In this document: positions 1 to 11,464 of the stretch, in pieces
How the letters are laid out: each line of letters starts with the position of its first letter
Position numbering within the stretch: position 1 is the first letter of the stretch
Source of the DNA: Seriola aureovittata
Taxonomy: Eukaryota > Chordata > Actinopteri > Carangiformes > Carangidae
Length of the DNA: 64,000 bases
Reading direction: 5' to 3'
Assembly: GCF_021018895.1 (NCBI RefSeq)
Contig: NC_079364.1
Coordinates: forward strand, 30,035,701-30,099,700
Notes under the pieces: generated by a model
Seen by the model: only the letters and a program-made list of their open reading frames with translations
What the model was told of the DNA's origin: nothing
Database searches by the model: none
Program-made: the position numbers and the translations under genes

Positions 1-940
1 AACGGAGGAGTAACTGAGAGACTCTCCGGTTCACCAGGAGGAGCGACGCGGGGAGAAAACTGCTGAGGAGATCTGATTCCCTCGACGGAACCGACGGGAG
101 AAAAAAAAAAAAGAAAAAAGAAAAAGAAGAAGCTGTTTCTCCTGCTTTTGACGAGCGTGAGAGACGAGGCGCAGCAGCACCACATCTGGCGCAGAGGAAG
201 ACAGGAGGAGAGAGAAAGACAGCCTTTGGCAACTCACCCTCAGTGCCCTCCCTTGTTCTTCCATTCCCTCTCCAAGAATCTTTTATCCTTTGTTTTCACC
301 ACCGTGAAGCCACGCGTTCCACTCCGAGGATTGCCTGAAAAACACAGGATCATATATTTTTTTTTTCATCCACTTCACCAACTCAGTTGAAGCCAAAAAC
401 TTTTATTCCTCACTGTAAAGAGAAAAAAAAGGAGCAACAGCATCTCCAGAAAATATCTGAATAACTTACACGTCAAGGTTTTTTAGAGCTTACCTGTAAA
501 AGAAAAACTAAAAAGTACTTTATTCCATTCAGCGCCAAATAAAAGGGACATCGCTTTGCTGGTGGATTTTTGCGCTTCTCCGGTCACTTGAGGCGCAGGA
601 AGGAGAGCGGAGCGCAGTGTTGGGAGACACATCTGATTCGCTGCGTGGCTGATTTAAATAGCTCCTATCAGGCCACGTAAAGAAAAAAAAGGGGGAGAAA
701 AGTACCATCAGCGGCCAAGAAAGTGTTTGGCAGTGGTCGCTAGAGCTGGGCTGATCCGTGCGCTCCAGCAGAAGCCTGCATGCATGGGAGCAGCCTGAGC
801 CCGTCATCTCCTCCTCCTCCTCCTCTTCCTCATGTACATTATTACAACAAGGGAGACCCAATCAAGCACGTATCTCATCGATTCACGCACACACACAGAC
901 ACACACACACACACACTCCCACAGACACACACACACACAC

Positions 941-994
<54 letters not shown>

Positions 995-1799
995 CCGTGC
1001 TCTAGCACGCGCGCCCGCTACTCGCACACGCGCGCGAACACGCATGCATACTGACTGAGTGACTTGCCCTCAGCGGATTTTTCAAAAGCGCTCTCGGACA
1101 AAATAACGTTAAGCCGTGCCAAGGCAGCAGGGGCAGCGTGTGGGCGACAGAGTCCCGGCCGTCACCTCCTCCTTTTTTTTTTTTACCTCCTCCTCCTCCT
1201 CTTCCTCTTTTTCTCCTCCGCTATCGGTCCTGAGAATTAACAAAACTGAAAAAGCCGCATGTGGCTTTTTTTTTCACCTCACCACCGACAGGACTTGCCA
1301 GAGGCGAATGGATTTTTATGAGATGGTTTGAGGCACGTTTCAGCTGGTCCACCTCTTGGCTTTGAATTGTGCGTGATTACCGGGAGAGAGAGGAGGGAAA
1401 GGCGAGAAGCTCATGGATCGGGCTGCGGAGGATCAGCCCGTAAAGTAAGTATGCATTTCCGTTCAAGATCACGCTGTCAGCCTGTGTGCGCGTGTGCTTG
1501 TGACTGATACTGTATATACGTGTGTGTTTTTGTTAGACTACCATGTGCCTGCATGTCTGCTCTCCTTCCCATCTGCAGTACGACTGATACATATTACAGC
1601 ACATTTCAAAGCAGAGCCAAAGGCTCCCTGATTACCCCCGCTCGCTCGGAATAAACGGGGCTAGAATAAGGTGGTGAATGACAGAAAGAGTGAGAGGGGT
1701 AAGAGAGGCAAAGGGTGGAGGGGGGTGGTTGGTGGTGGTGGTGGGGGTAGAGAGAGGGAGGGAGAGAGAGACAGGGAGCTACGTGACGCCTATCAGCGG
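1..1799. promoter_or_regulatory. 5' flank of tshz3: CpG- and purine-rich promoter region
   Basis: No protein-coding gene is visible here. The sequence is rich in CpG, GA and A runs. It contains a CA/GT-type tract (about 887-988) followed by CG-alternating DNA (1004-1045), which could adopt Z-DNA. Short ORFs across it are low-complexity Thr-His or Ser runs made by the repeats. A CRE/E-box-like ACGTGACG lies at 1781-1788, about 600 bp before the start codon. The position just upstream of the first coding exon and the CpG content suggest promoter and transcribed leader. The transcription start cannot be placed from sequence alone. Confidence 0.5.
1413..1446 (+). other. Possible upstream noncoding exon end with strong splice donor
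   Basis: AAA|GTAAGT at 1442-1450 is a full-consensus 5' splice site at the end of a CpG/purine-rich stretch. A short ATG ORF starting at 1413 reads MDRAAEDQPVK and stops across the junction, so the segment is probably not coding. Splicing directly to coding exon 2 would be out of frame (phase 2 against the required phase 1). If used, the donor would more likely join an acceptor in the 1.9-2.3 kb leader (for example TTGCAG ending at 1930), or belong to a separate noncoding transcript. Confidence 0.3.
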
Positions 1800-2384
1800 C
1801 GGAGAGGTTGAACCGTAGAGGAGGCGCAGGGCTTCAGTTGTGTCAGCTCTTGATGTGTTGTCCCCTTGTTTGCGGACTTTTGACTGACGCGATCATTTGG
1901 TTTTATCTCCTCAAGCTCGCCTGTTGCAGCCTCCGACGCCAAATAAAGAGGATCACACGGAGGCACAAGGCGCTTTTTTACCTCCCTTTTTCTGTTTTCC
2001 TACCGCGGAGCACCCCTTCTGTTCCTGCCCCTCACCGCGTCCATCCAAGTCGGAGCGGGCGAGAGAGAGCGACCGAGCGACCGACAGAGAGAGCAGTCAA
2101 CCGGGGGAGTCACGCTGGTTCTCCCCCCTTCCCGACTCTCTCCCTCTCCTTTTTTTGAAATTATCCTCGCATCTACTGGCTACCCCCCCCCCCCCCTTGA
2201 TTTCTTTTTTGTGTTCCAAAACTGCACATTCTCCTCCTCCCTATACACGCACCCTCCCCGATCTATGTGGGAGCCCTGAGAGCGCACCCAGGGGGCAAAA
2301 CTGTGTATCAAAGCTCCGCGGATTCCCCAGGCAGTCTCGGATCACCGGGGCCAGAGAACTCCCTGCCGGGCCCCCGAAGCAGAC
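1800..2384 (+). other. tshz3: Probable 5' UTR / leader of tshz3
   Basis: This stretch lies directly upstream of the exon 1 start codon. It is C/T- and CpG-rich and includes a 14-C run at 2183-2196. It holds a tiny uORF, ATG at 2265 encoding MWEP then stop at 2277-2279, and a longer one (1853-2158). The main ATG at 2385 has a purine (G) at -3 but C at +4, so its context is moderate and leaky scanning or reinitiation is possible. The true 5' end of the mRNA is unknown. Confidence 0.45.
1853..2158 (+). other. Long upstream ORF (101 codons) in the presumed leader
   Basis: From ATG at 1853 the frame stays open to 2158. It begins MCCPLVCGLLTDAIIWFYLL, a hydrophobic stretch followed by a basic one, then becomes Arg/Ser/Pro-rich as it crosses GAGA/CGA repeats. 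No family is recognised. It ends 227 bp before the tshz3 start. It may be a chance ORF in CpG-rich DNA, and it matters only if transcription starts upstream of 1853. Confidence 0.2.
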
Positions 2385-2424
2385 ATGCCGCGGAGGAAGC
2401 AGCAAGCGCCTCGGCGCGCCGCAG
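2385..2424 (+). CDS. tshz3: tshz3 coding exon 1 (N-terminal motif)
   Basis: This exon encodes MPRRKQQAPRRAA plus the first base of codon 14, then a donor GCAG|GTACGC at 2425. The peptide is the characteristic N-terminus of vertebrate TSHZ3 (human TSHZ3 begins almost identically). It resembles the R-R-K-Q-x-x-P N-terminal motif that in SALL, FOG and BCL11 proteins recruits the NuRD complex through RBBP4/7; that role in TSHZ is my inference. Joining to exon 2 at 36891 restores an Ala at residue 14 and continues in frame (AYVPEDEKEAAL), matching the family. The exon is too short to be called from an ORF scan. It was placed by the N-terminal motif, the splice donor, and phase agreement with exon 2. 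Confidence 0.93.
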
Positions 2425-2867
2425 GTACGCACTGGCTTTGGTTTGCATGCAATTTACATCTCTCTCTCTCTCTCTCCTTCTCTCTCTCTCCCCCCGCGCT
2501 CTGTTTGTGCCCCCCCCCTCTCTCCCCTTCCTCCCCGCCTCCCCCATTCAGTTACTTTTCATTGATATTTCCCTCACCCTCATAGTAACATTTATGTAAC
2601 TGCAACATCCTCTGTTGTATAGTTACTGTGAAGTAGGGAAAGCGCAACTGAACGCAACTTTTGCCCTCTGGTACCAGATGCTATAATTTCTGACATAATT
2701 ATTACTATTATAATCAGATGGTGTGAAATACCAACCTCTATAACACCTTAGCAAGGATTTTTAGAATTTCAAAGACCCATAACAACATTTTTTTTATTTA
2801 TTTATTTTTTTATTGAAGTCTTTTGGTAAACATCTCAAAGGTCATTGTTTTTCTGGTCTGTAGTAGA

Positions 2868-3140
2868 GATGAAATGATCAGTCGATTAGTTTATTAGTTG
2901 ATTGATATTTTGATAATTAAAGCACTTTTCAAACAAATACATGAAAGCACATGCAGTTGTCAGCCACTTTCAGTGCAACTGTTTCCTGCTCCTCTTCGTT
3001 GCTGTTCATCACTGCAAACTGAATCATGTGAAGACGTCACCTGAGGCTTTGGAAAACTGATGGGATTTAAAAAAAATGTTTCATGATAAAAATAAAGAAA
3101 AAGAAAAGAATGTTCAGATTGATTGAGAGAGCAAATCATG
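2868..3140 (+). repeat. Degenerate interspersed repeat, 'gattagtttattagttgatt' family
   Basis: The block opens with GATCAGTCGATTAGTTTATT and proceeds through ACTGCAAACTGAA and GAAGACGTCACCTGAGGCTTT. This order matches a very common percomorph repeat with a GATTAATCGATTAG-type start and a GACGTCACC centre, probably a nonautonomous DNA transposon. It is strongly diverged here. Family recognition is from memory and a repeat-library search would settle it. A short piece of the same family's far end (ATAATCATTAGTTGCAGCCCTG) occurs alone near 47353-47374. Confidence 0.5.
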
Positions 3141-3680
3141 ATCAGTGTGTAGATTTTAAATATTTTTTACGTGCAGGCAAGTGATGAGAAGATTTAGTGG
3201 TGTGCAGGTGTGACCCAGTGGTCAGAGGGATCCGTCCTATTCCCTCTCAAACCAGGTCACAGGCCAGCCCTCCACAGACTGCTGCGTGCTTCCTATAGGA
3301 AAGAATGAGAGTTCTCCACTTGAAAAATCCTTTTCGGTTCTCGTTCTCTCCGTTTTCCCCTCGCCTCAGAGAACTTGCTCTTTGATAGATCTCTCTTTAC
3401 CTCCTCTACCTCTTCACGCTGCCTCCTTCTCTCCCTCCTCCTCCTCCTCCTCCTCCTCCTCCTCCTTCTTCTTCTCCTTTGATTGTCGATATTGACTGTG
3501 GAATTAAGGATCTATAGTGGAGAGGTTTTGGTGGAAGCCTAGAGTCAGCTGACTGTCACGGAGGCCTTCGATGCTCGCCGATTTCTTTTGGGGGAAGTCT
3601 GAGGAAGTTTATTCTTTTGCCACATTAGTCTCATATGGTCACTACGCTTCTCTATTTTTTCTACTCTAATGCTTCTAATG

Positions 3681-3714
<34 letters not shown>
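3681..3714. repeat. (GT)n microsatellite
   Basis: About 17 GT repeats in the first intron. Confidence 0.95.
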
Positions 3715-3715
<1 letters not shown>

Positions 3716-4026
3716 GGCCTCTCAGTGATACTATGACTACAGCAATTTGTAATATGTTTTGATCCACATTATTGGGTTTTAATTAACTTATTTAATTTTT
3801 TTCATATATTTTATCCCCGATATTCACTTAAAAACTATACTAATAGCTTCTTCTGTCAGTACTTTCTGTTTCTTTGAGATGTTGACATAGAAACCTCTCT
3901 GAAAATTTCCTCAGAGATTTACCACCCTTGTTTTTCATCAGGCTTCGGTCTGTTTTCTCTTTCCCCTTCACTTTCTGGGAAAACACTTTTCTTCTCGTCT
4001 TAAAGATTCTCTCACAGCCTGGTGAG

Positions 4027-4028
<2 letters not shown>

Positions 4029-4078
<50 letters not shown>
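4029..4078. repeat. (GT)n microsatellite
   Basis: A long uninterrupted GT run of about 25 repeats. A CT-rich patch with perfect (CT)n follows at about 4216-4248. Confidence 0.95.
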
Positions 4079-4081
<3 letters not shown>

Positions 4082-4213
4082 GAAGAGTGCTTTAATGGAC
4101 AATTGCCATCTTTGATTTGATGCCTGATTGATCACCTGTCATCTGGCTGAGCCTTTGATCTGTTCATTCCCGATAAGTGTCAATAAATCACCCCTCCCTC
4201 CCTCTAGCCTTCC

Positions 4214-4248
<35 letters not shown>

Positions 4249-4699
4249 CCTCGTTCACTCTGGTGGCAAAGCAGGGCCTGCTGAAGTCATGTCTGGCCTT
4301 GCAAACTTCTAGCCATCATTTAATTGCATCTTTGTGTTTTTTCCCTCCTTTTATTTGCTTAAATGTGCTACTTTTCTTTTTCTCTTTTCGCTTCAGATTT
4401 GATGTGAATAAAGAACCGAACTCAGCTTTTATTTCATCCGAAGTGAAGGGAGGCTTCTCAAAATTTTAGATTTTGAATTAATTAAAGAAATTAAACGATC
4501 CTCCATTTTTTATAGCTTTTTTTCTGTAGCATGTGGTCCTGTGGCTTTGAAACACTAATTACCATTCAAACTTATTACAGTGCGTTAGTGATGATTTATT
4601 CATGACCTTTAACATTTTATTTTAAGCCAAGCACACCCATGTTTGCAACTTTGTTTAACTCTTGAGCAAGTACAGTCTCCACAATATTTCCTACAGTCT

Positions 4700-4701
<2 letters not shown>

Positions 4702-4749
<48 letters not shown>

Positions 4750-4856
4750 ACAATCTAACACATATAATTACATTGACGCAGTGGCGCATGCACACAAGAC
4801 ATGCTGCAATGACTTTATAGTACATATAAACAAGAGTGCTATACTTTTGGCGCATG

Positions 4857-4883
<27 letters not shown>
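4702..4883. repeat. Two (CA)n tracts flanking a 110-bp spacer
   Basis: CA runs at about 4702-4745 and 4856-4883. The ORF through them is a repeat artefact. Confidence 0.92.
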
Positions 4884-4888
<5 letters not shown>

Positions 4889-4904
4889 GGTGTGAAAAAT
4901 GTAA

Positions 4905-5066
4905 CTATTAGCCTAATCGTGAGGCGGAAGACTGGTTTGCTCCATCAGAAGGGCCCGTCAGAGAGACTTTGTTTCATATTTGATTTAATTGTCTGGCCTC
5001 TCACAGCCACATTCATCAATGGCCTTAATGGTCAATCAGAGGCTGGCAGAGAGAGAGAGAGAGAGT
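4905..5066. promoter_or_regulatory. Candidate conserved noncoding element A
   Basis: A low-repeat block lying between simple repeats. It has several homeodomain-type cores: CTATTAGCCTAATCG near the start, TTTGATTTAATTGTC at about 4978-4992, and CATCAATGGCCTTAATGGTC at 5013-5032 with a following CAATCAG. No reading frame of interest crosses it. Its stable composition within a microsatellite-rich intron suggests an enhancer. Conservation has not been measured. Confidence 0.35.
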
Positions 5067-5151
5067 CTTATGTATTCTCAAACCAGGGCCTTACTTGATC
5101 AAATGTTTTAGCTAATGGACGCATTGGGTCCACGGGTGAATGGACGGGATA

Positions 5152-5199
5152 GATGGATGGATGGATGGATGGATGGATGGATGGATGGATGGATGGATA
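5152..5199. repeat. (GGAT)n tetranucleotide repeat
   Basis: Twelve or so tandem GGAT units. The complementary strand gives a Ser-Ile-His-Pro repeat ORF, which is an artefact. Confidence 0.95.
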
Positions 5200-6157
5200 C
5201 ACGCGTAGTGGGATGACTGAGAGCCTTTTTATTCAGCTGGAACGAGCGAGCGAGTGAGTGAGCGAGTGAGTGCGCCGGCAGTGAGAGCTGGAGAGAAAAT
5301 GAGGCATTTATTTCTTTGATGAGCGGAAGAGAACAAACACCAGGCAGGCAAAGTTTCATTCTACACTATTGGCAACTTCCTATTTTTTTTTTCTTATTTT
5401 TTTTTAACTCTTCATTCCTCCTCCTCCTCCCACCACCACCACCACCACCATCCCTTACTCCTTGCCTCCCTCACTCCTTCCCTGGCTCACAGCTGCAAGT
5501 TATAAGGTTGAGGAGAACTGCATGGCACACACAAAAAGTGATGACAAATTGATTGCGCCATAGCGATGGCAAGAGTTATGGGGAGGATGGCAAATGATAG
5601 GCCTTGATTAGGAACTGGGGGCAGGAGAAGGGGGAGGAAGAACGGGGGTGCCTGTGTTGTTTTGTTTTTTGTTTTTTTTCCCCCAACAGAAAAAGCTCTT
5701 CCCTTCTTTCACTTTTTCCTCCCTTTCATGTCACTGATTCGGCCTCCAGAAAACGAAGCGTTGCTGAAGCGTTTGCGGTGAAAGGCAGTGATTCGTTCAA
5801 CCATCAAATTTGTTAAAATGACAGAAACTAGTAAATCTGGTTAAAGGTCAGAGAGCTTATTGAAAAGTTCCTTTGGAGCATTTCATGTGTTCTTAATTGT
5901 CAGAACAGACCATATGCAGATCCACTTGAACATGGCATCAACAGTCATCCCATCCAGACTCGTCCACAGGGCTCTGTTGTAGAGGAAGAACCGGTTCCTT
6001 TGAGTCGTCATCCGTCTCTATCGGTTACGATGATCCCACACTTTCTCCCTTCTTTCTTTTTCCAACAAACCTCTGCACTGCCCTCACCCCACCACCAGCC
6101 CCACGCACACACACTTCCCACTCCGACGACGCAGCGCACTCAGCCGTCTAAAAAGAG

Positions 6158-6312
6158 GAGTTGTTTTGCCAGCTTCATTAGCGTTCTCCTAATTAGCCGA
6201 GCATCTGATGGATCTCTGACAGGCCTAATGATTGGAGATGACAAGCTCCGCACACTGTCACGCTCGCCAATTAGGTCTGCAGCGTAGCTGGATGTAATCA
6301 ACTTGATCTTAC
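6158..6312. promoter_or_regulatory. Candidate conserved noncoding element B
   Basis: Five homeodomain-type TAAT/ATTA cores in about 155 bp: CTTCATTAGCG, CTCCTAATTAGCCG, GGCCTAATGATTGG, GCCAATTAGG and TGTAATCAAC. The block has balanced composition, no simple repeat and no open frame of note. It is bounded on the 3' side by a C run and a T run (6330-6384). It is typical of developmental enhancers in large introns of homeobox genes. This is inferred from motif density only. Confidence 0.42.
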
Positions 6313-6907
6313 ACCGTCCTCATTTGCCCCCCCCCCCCTGCCCTCTTTCACACCTCCCCCCCTCTTTTTTTTTTTTTTTTTTTCTTCCAACCCCACCACA
6401 GGTGAGGGTTTGGACGGTGGTGGTGGCGTGGTACGGGTATGAGTGGCGCTGGATCGTGGGTAGGAGGCTAATCCTGAAATTAGCGGTTGGGATTTTTCAT
6501 GAACCGTACCAGAGCAATTGAAGGTGGTGACATTATGTGTGTTTATTTGAAAGAAAAAAAAAAATGTTCATGTACACATGTATACGTGCACACACAGAGC
6601 ATTTTCGGAGGTATTTATTTTTTCAGTGCTCCTGACATCAGGAAAGGACAAAGCTCAGACGAGCAGCGGGCTTTTGTCTCTTGGCTTCAAAGCCAGGCTA
6701 GACCAAACAGATCATTGTTATAGGACAGGAAGCTTAAACATCAAACAGCAAGTATATTTTTTTACCTGCATTTTTTATTCCACTTACTTATATCCTCACA
6801 TGTGGGACTACAAAGCTATTGTTTCAAAAGCTATGTCGGTTATGTAAAAAATGAAGGATGTTTAACAGTAAGTAGTAGCTGCATGGTGTTAACACAGCGT
6901 TTTGTAT

Positions 6908-6915
6908 GTATGTGT

Positions 6916-6959
<44 letters not shown>

Positions 6960-6978
6960 TGTGTGTGTGTGTGTGTGA
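6908..6978. repeat. (GT)n microsatellite, interrupted
   Basis: Mostly GT with ATGT and GGT interruptions. Complementary frames give Thr-His ORFs, rejected as genes. Confidence 0.92.
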
Positions 6979-7240
6979 AGGTGCATTGTCCTCCTATGAG
7001 CCAGCTGCAGATTGATGACGTTGACACTGGTCATTATTAGCTACTCAATGACACTTTCCCAGAGTGGGAGGATTTTTCACCCCAGTTGATTTTTCAGAAA
7101 CACCTATCATCAGCACGGTGTCCAAAGAGGCTAAGCATGATTTATGTAAATATTAACATCAAGACAGATCTGGTTCTGTCCAACAGGAGATAGATGGCAG
7201 CCGCGGAGGAAAAGCAGCTGATTTCTGTGATTTCTCTGTC

Positions 7241-7241
<1 letters not shown>

Positions 7242-7286
<45 letters not shown>

Positions 7287-7450
7287 TACGTCTGTGAGCG
7301 TGTGTGTGTGTGTGTGTGATTGATTGTAGATGAGAGCGAGAGATTAATCACGCTTGATGTGTGTTAACGTTGCACTCGCGGTGGATCTAAGTCGAGATGC
7401 AGTGGCCCATTTAAATATACTCACTCACACACACACACACACACACACAG
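7242..7450. repeat. Cluster of three dinucleotide tracts
   Basis: GT tracts at about 7242-7283 and 7301-7318 and a CA tract at 7422-7450. The opposite orientations leave potential for a long hairpin between the GT and CA arms. Confidence 0.88.
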
Positions 7451-8701
7451 ATTCACAGGAGGGCTGCGGTACGCTGGCACGCACTCACAATGCAGATACA
7501 CACATGTTCACATTGTTCAGCAAACAGTTTGAGCAAGGATTTATAAGAGTACGGAGCATTTCCTGTTTTAAAATACACTGATTCTGAGAGGTGAGCGCAG
7601 CGTTAGAGACGCCGCATGTTGTAATACACTGGCACCTTATATCAGAAACCTGTACTCCTGTCCAGTGGATGGTAAGGTCTAATGAAAGAGGTTAATATAA
7701 TAAAGCTTATTAACCGTGTTTAAAAAAAGATCTTGATAAATCTATTGATGATTCAGAGAGTTAGCTATGTTTAGCTATGAGTTATCTATGTCATCGCAGG
7801 CAGCCGTTGAATAGTATTGTTTATTATTATATCGTAAGTGTGTAACCTTGCTTTCTGTATATAATATTATTTTTTCGTTATGTCTAGCTCACTTGGTGTA
7901 GCAGAGATACATGAAACTGTATTTTTATTTTTAATAATTGTGACATTTGGATGAAATAGATCGCATTATCCAGGACGCCCTTTCCAGCCTCCAAAAGTTT
8001 TGAAACCTTAGATTTTTTTTTTTTTTTTTTTAGTCTTTATCCCTCTTCAACACTCCAAAGGTCACCTGGAAGTGACCTACAAGACGTGGTCAGAGAATTA
8101 CTTGGAGTCCTTCAGTGAAAGATGAAATTCAGAGGTTACTCATCCTTGAAGCTGAAAGTTGTCCACTCCAATTTCTAATGAAGTGGACGTATTTAAATAG
8201 CAGCACTTGAGCCGTTTTTTTTTTTTTTTTTCATCTGCAGTCCATTAATCTGATAGGTGGTGGTCCTTTTTATGATCAGCCTCTGACTACTTCCCACCTG
8301 ACTTCAACATATTCTTTTTTTTTTTTTTTAAATGCATTTATCAGATCTCAGACGGATCAGATTTGGATTCTCTTTGAAATGGAATGTAAGAGGTCTAATT
8401 CTTTTCTTTAACATGACGTATTTTCATGTGTGGAACAGGAAAGCGGGATATGAAACATTCACCACTGCCCTCACTAGCCCGCCTCTGACTAAAACTTACC
8501 ATGTTTCCTAACTTCTGCATGTGTGCTAAGCTGACAACACTTTCTGTTCCAGTCAGTGTCGGCGTCCCAGTCTCAGTCCTGCTCCCTGCATTACTTTGTG
8601 CAGAGTGAGTCTTTCCCAGGCAGCTAACTGACATTGTGATTAGTTATGGCCTTCCTCTGCTTTTCTCAGTGCTCCTGCCCCACTACGCTCTGCCACAATG
8701 A

Positions 8702-8702
<1 letters not shown>

Positions 8703-8732
<30 letters not shown>
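8703..8732. repeat. (GA)n polypurine tract; second at 8881-8937
   Basis: GA-rich purine runs at 8703-8732 and 8881-8937 with mirror symmetry. Such tracts can form triplex DNA. Arg-Glu ORFs in them are artefacts. Confidence 0.85.
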
Positions 8733-8736
<4 letters not shown>

Positions 8737-9007
8737 ATAAAGTGGGAGAACTGTTGCATAGTTAAATATTCTATCATAGGGAAAGACAGAAAGGGAATGA
8801 GATTGTAAAAAAGATTATGAGCACAGGCAGGAGAAAGTAGAAGTGAATGAAAAAGCAAGCAAGTAGACAAATGACAATCATAGAGAGAGAGAGGGAGAGA
8901 GAGAGAGGGAGGGTGGGAGGGAGGGAGAGGGAGGGATGGAAGGAGGGGAGCTCGAGCTTCCTTGAGGATAAGTGGCTGATGGTTTATAAACAGTGTTTCT
9001 TTTCCTC

Positions 9008-9222
9008 CCTCTCCCAGAATCTTCCGTCATGGCTCCCATTAGGTTGACAGCTGTCAATTAGAGCTCCCTTGGTCTGGCGCACTGCACTTTATTGCAGGCA
9101 GTTGATGCTGTCATTTCGCTCCCAGTTTTGCCTTGAGCGTTATCACGAGCGCTCAAACAGTCAATAGCTGATGCATCAGCAGTTATTTCTTAAATTGGCT
9201 CACAAGGCTGCATCCTGCATCA
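9008..9222. promoter_or_regulatory. Candidate conserved noncoding element C with TGACAGCTGTCA palindrome
   Basis: TTGACAGCTGTCAA at 9044-9057 is a perfect palindrome containing TGACAGCTGTCA, the double TGACA site recognised by TALE homeodomain proteins (MEIS, PKNOX, TGIF). It is flanked by CCATTAGG and CAATTAGAG. Downstream are CAGTTGATGCTGTCATTTCG and CAATAGCTGATGCATCAGC, the latter holding palindromic GCTGATGCATCAGC. The block is free of simple repeats until the C-rich run at 9225-9270. Enhancer function is inferred. Confidence 0.45.
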
Positions 9223-10094
9223 CACACCCCCCCACCCCCCACCCCCCACCCCATCCCCCTCAACCATTCTTCTCCCTCTCTCCTCTGTCTATCCCCTCCC
9301 TGTTCTCTCCTCTTTCTCCCTAAAGATTATTTTGTGAGGAGGGAGCATATAGAGGGGTTGGTGTGAGGACTGCAAAGAGAGAGTTGCAGAGCACAGAACA
9401 CATGCATACTGAGACAGGAGATATGCATCTGTGTGTAAAATACGTATATTTTTTTCCTTTTTAGATTTTATAAGGATGATTAGAAATGAAGGTTTATTAA
9501 AGATACGTACTTTTTGGGACATTCATTCTTAATAATGGCTTTATACATGTAACAAACAAGTCAGCAAATTCCTTAAAATAGCCGTGAGCTAAGTATTCTG
9601 ACTGCGATTAAAGTCACTGATACTTGTGCAAAGCAAAAGTTTTTATATGTTACATGATCATAGAATATATTCACTGAAATGCAGGGAGGCGTAGTCACGA
9701 GCCTGTGCTAAAAAAAGGCCAGTGTGCAATAAAGACGAGAATTAATAAAAGAAACGTGTATAATTTGTGGATGGGCAGTGTATAAAAACATTTCACAGTT
9801 ATAAGGAAAACGCTGTGGAAATATATAAGATATGGTTTGAATATTCAATGAGGTCGACTGATTTAATTATGTGAAGATACAGAATAAGAGTCATGGTCTG
9901 TACTTCGAAACAAATAAAAAATAAAAAACTTGTGTAACTGTAATAGACTTCAAACATTCCTGTAATAATCCTAAATCAGCTAAATCAACCAGCAGCCCCT
10001 CGTTCTAAGGTCTGATTGGCTGACGGGCCTGCACCGAGGCACCCTGGGAAAACGGCCAAAGCAGGAATTGGAGTGAAGAGAGTGAGATCTCCCT

Positions 10095-10097
<3 letters not shown>

Positions 10098-10130
<33 letters not shown>

Positions 10131-10462
10131 TTCCTGTGCTGACACAAGGCAGATACACATGTATTCACACGCTACAATCCTATGGCAGTTTATAGACCCG
10201 ATCTGCTGTAGCCTATTGTGAAACAATGCTCATGGGGTGGTCTGCTCTCCTGGCCACAGGCTCCAAAAAAAAGAAAAAAACTGGGTGTAAATGACGGCTT
10301 CAGTCATTTTTAAAAATGTGGAGAAACATGTGAGAGAAACTTTTACTAGTCAGTCTAGTTCTGTTTCCATCAGCACGAGTGGCTTCTGTTTATGGTTAGC
10401 TATATTTTTTTATAGCATGTACAGCCTGTTGTACTTCCTATCATGTTCAGGAGACAGGGATA

Positions 10463-10496
<34 letters not shown>

Positions 10497-10562
10497 GGGG
10501 CTCATGGAGTGTAGGGAACTGCAGGCCCAGTAGGGGGATGAGACAGTGTCAAAACAAGGTGT

Positions 10563-10617
<55 letters not shown>

Positions 10618-10803
10618 TTTTGAGTGTCATCTGGGCTTGGCTCCAGGTCTGGGTTTCTTCTTACCCTCAGTGGGGGTTGCCTTTATGTCTGCAAAGTGTG
10701 TGTATGAGTGTGTTTGTGTGCACGCTCACACAATCAGGGCCATTCGCTTCCCTTTTCCCACGGAGGCTTTGGCTGTACCTAGTCAAGACTGGCAGCCATC
10801 AGT

Positions 10804-10849
<46 letters not shown>

Positions 10850-10993
10850 CGAGAAAGAGAGAGGGAGAGAGACGGTGGCTGTGATAAAAGGCAGGGGAGC
10901 CAGTGAGGACCCGTCTCAGGCCCTGGTAATCAGGGCCAGCCTGAGCTGACATCCTTCTCAAGCTGACAGCGTCTTCCTCTGCTCCTCTCTCCT

Positions 10994-11024
<31 letters not shown>
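10098..11024. repeat. Cluster of five CA/GT microsatellites in 0.9 kb
   Basis: Tracts at about 10098-10129 (CA), 10464-10492 (GT), 10559-10617 (GT), 10806-10842 (GT then GA) and 10996-11024 (CA). All Cys-Val or Thr-His ORFs spanning them follow from the repeats. Confidence 0.9.
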
Positions 11025-11027
<3 letters not shown>

Positions 11028-11282
11028 GCTGAGTGGTCACCACTCAGTCACTGCCAAAAGACAGTCTGACATGCCTTTAGCCCTCCTATTCTTCCTACTT
11101 ATTTCATGTTCTGATCAGTTTCAGATGCTGGGAATTATATCCTTACCCTCCACAACCACTACCACCCGCTGTGTGTCCACGTGTGTCTGAAGGTCTGCGT
11201 GCAGGAAATGCATGGTTTGATATGGTCTGATCTTACAAGGGTGTGGTAGGAAACGTGTGTGTATAAACCAGCGTAGTCACTC

Positions 11283-11310
11283 TCACACACACACACACAC
11301 ACACACACAC
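11283..11310. repeat. (CA)n microsatellite ending in GCGCG
   Basis: About 14 CA repeats leading into GCGCGTGTG, an alternating purine-pyrimidine run. A GA-rich purine tract follows at 11378-11460. Confidence 0.9.
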
Positions 11311-11464
11311 GCGCGTGTGGTTCTGTCTATTTTGTGTGTGGTCTCAAACAGGGTTAAGAGCAAAGAGGCAGGTGAGATGAGAGAGAGAGGGAGAGAGAGA
11401 GTCGGCCATGCTGAAAAGAGAGAGAAAAGTGAGAGAGATGAGAGGAGTGGGGAAGAAGGCTGTT

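Noticed and set aside
758..1058. Overlapping Thr-His and Cys-Val ORFs on both strands
   Set aside because: They are translations of (CA)n/(GT)n repeats. The same applies to dozens of similar frames throughout, such as those near 4.7, 10.6, 22.5, 32.3 and 43.3-45.0 kb.
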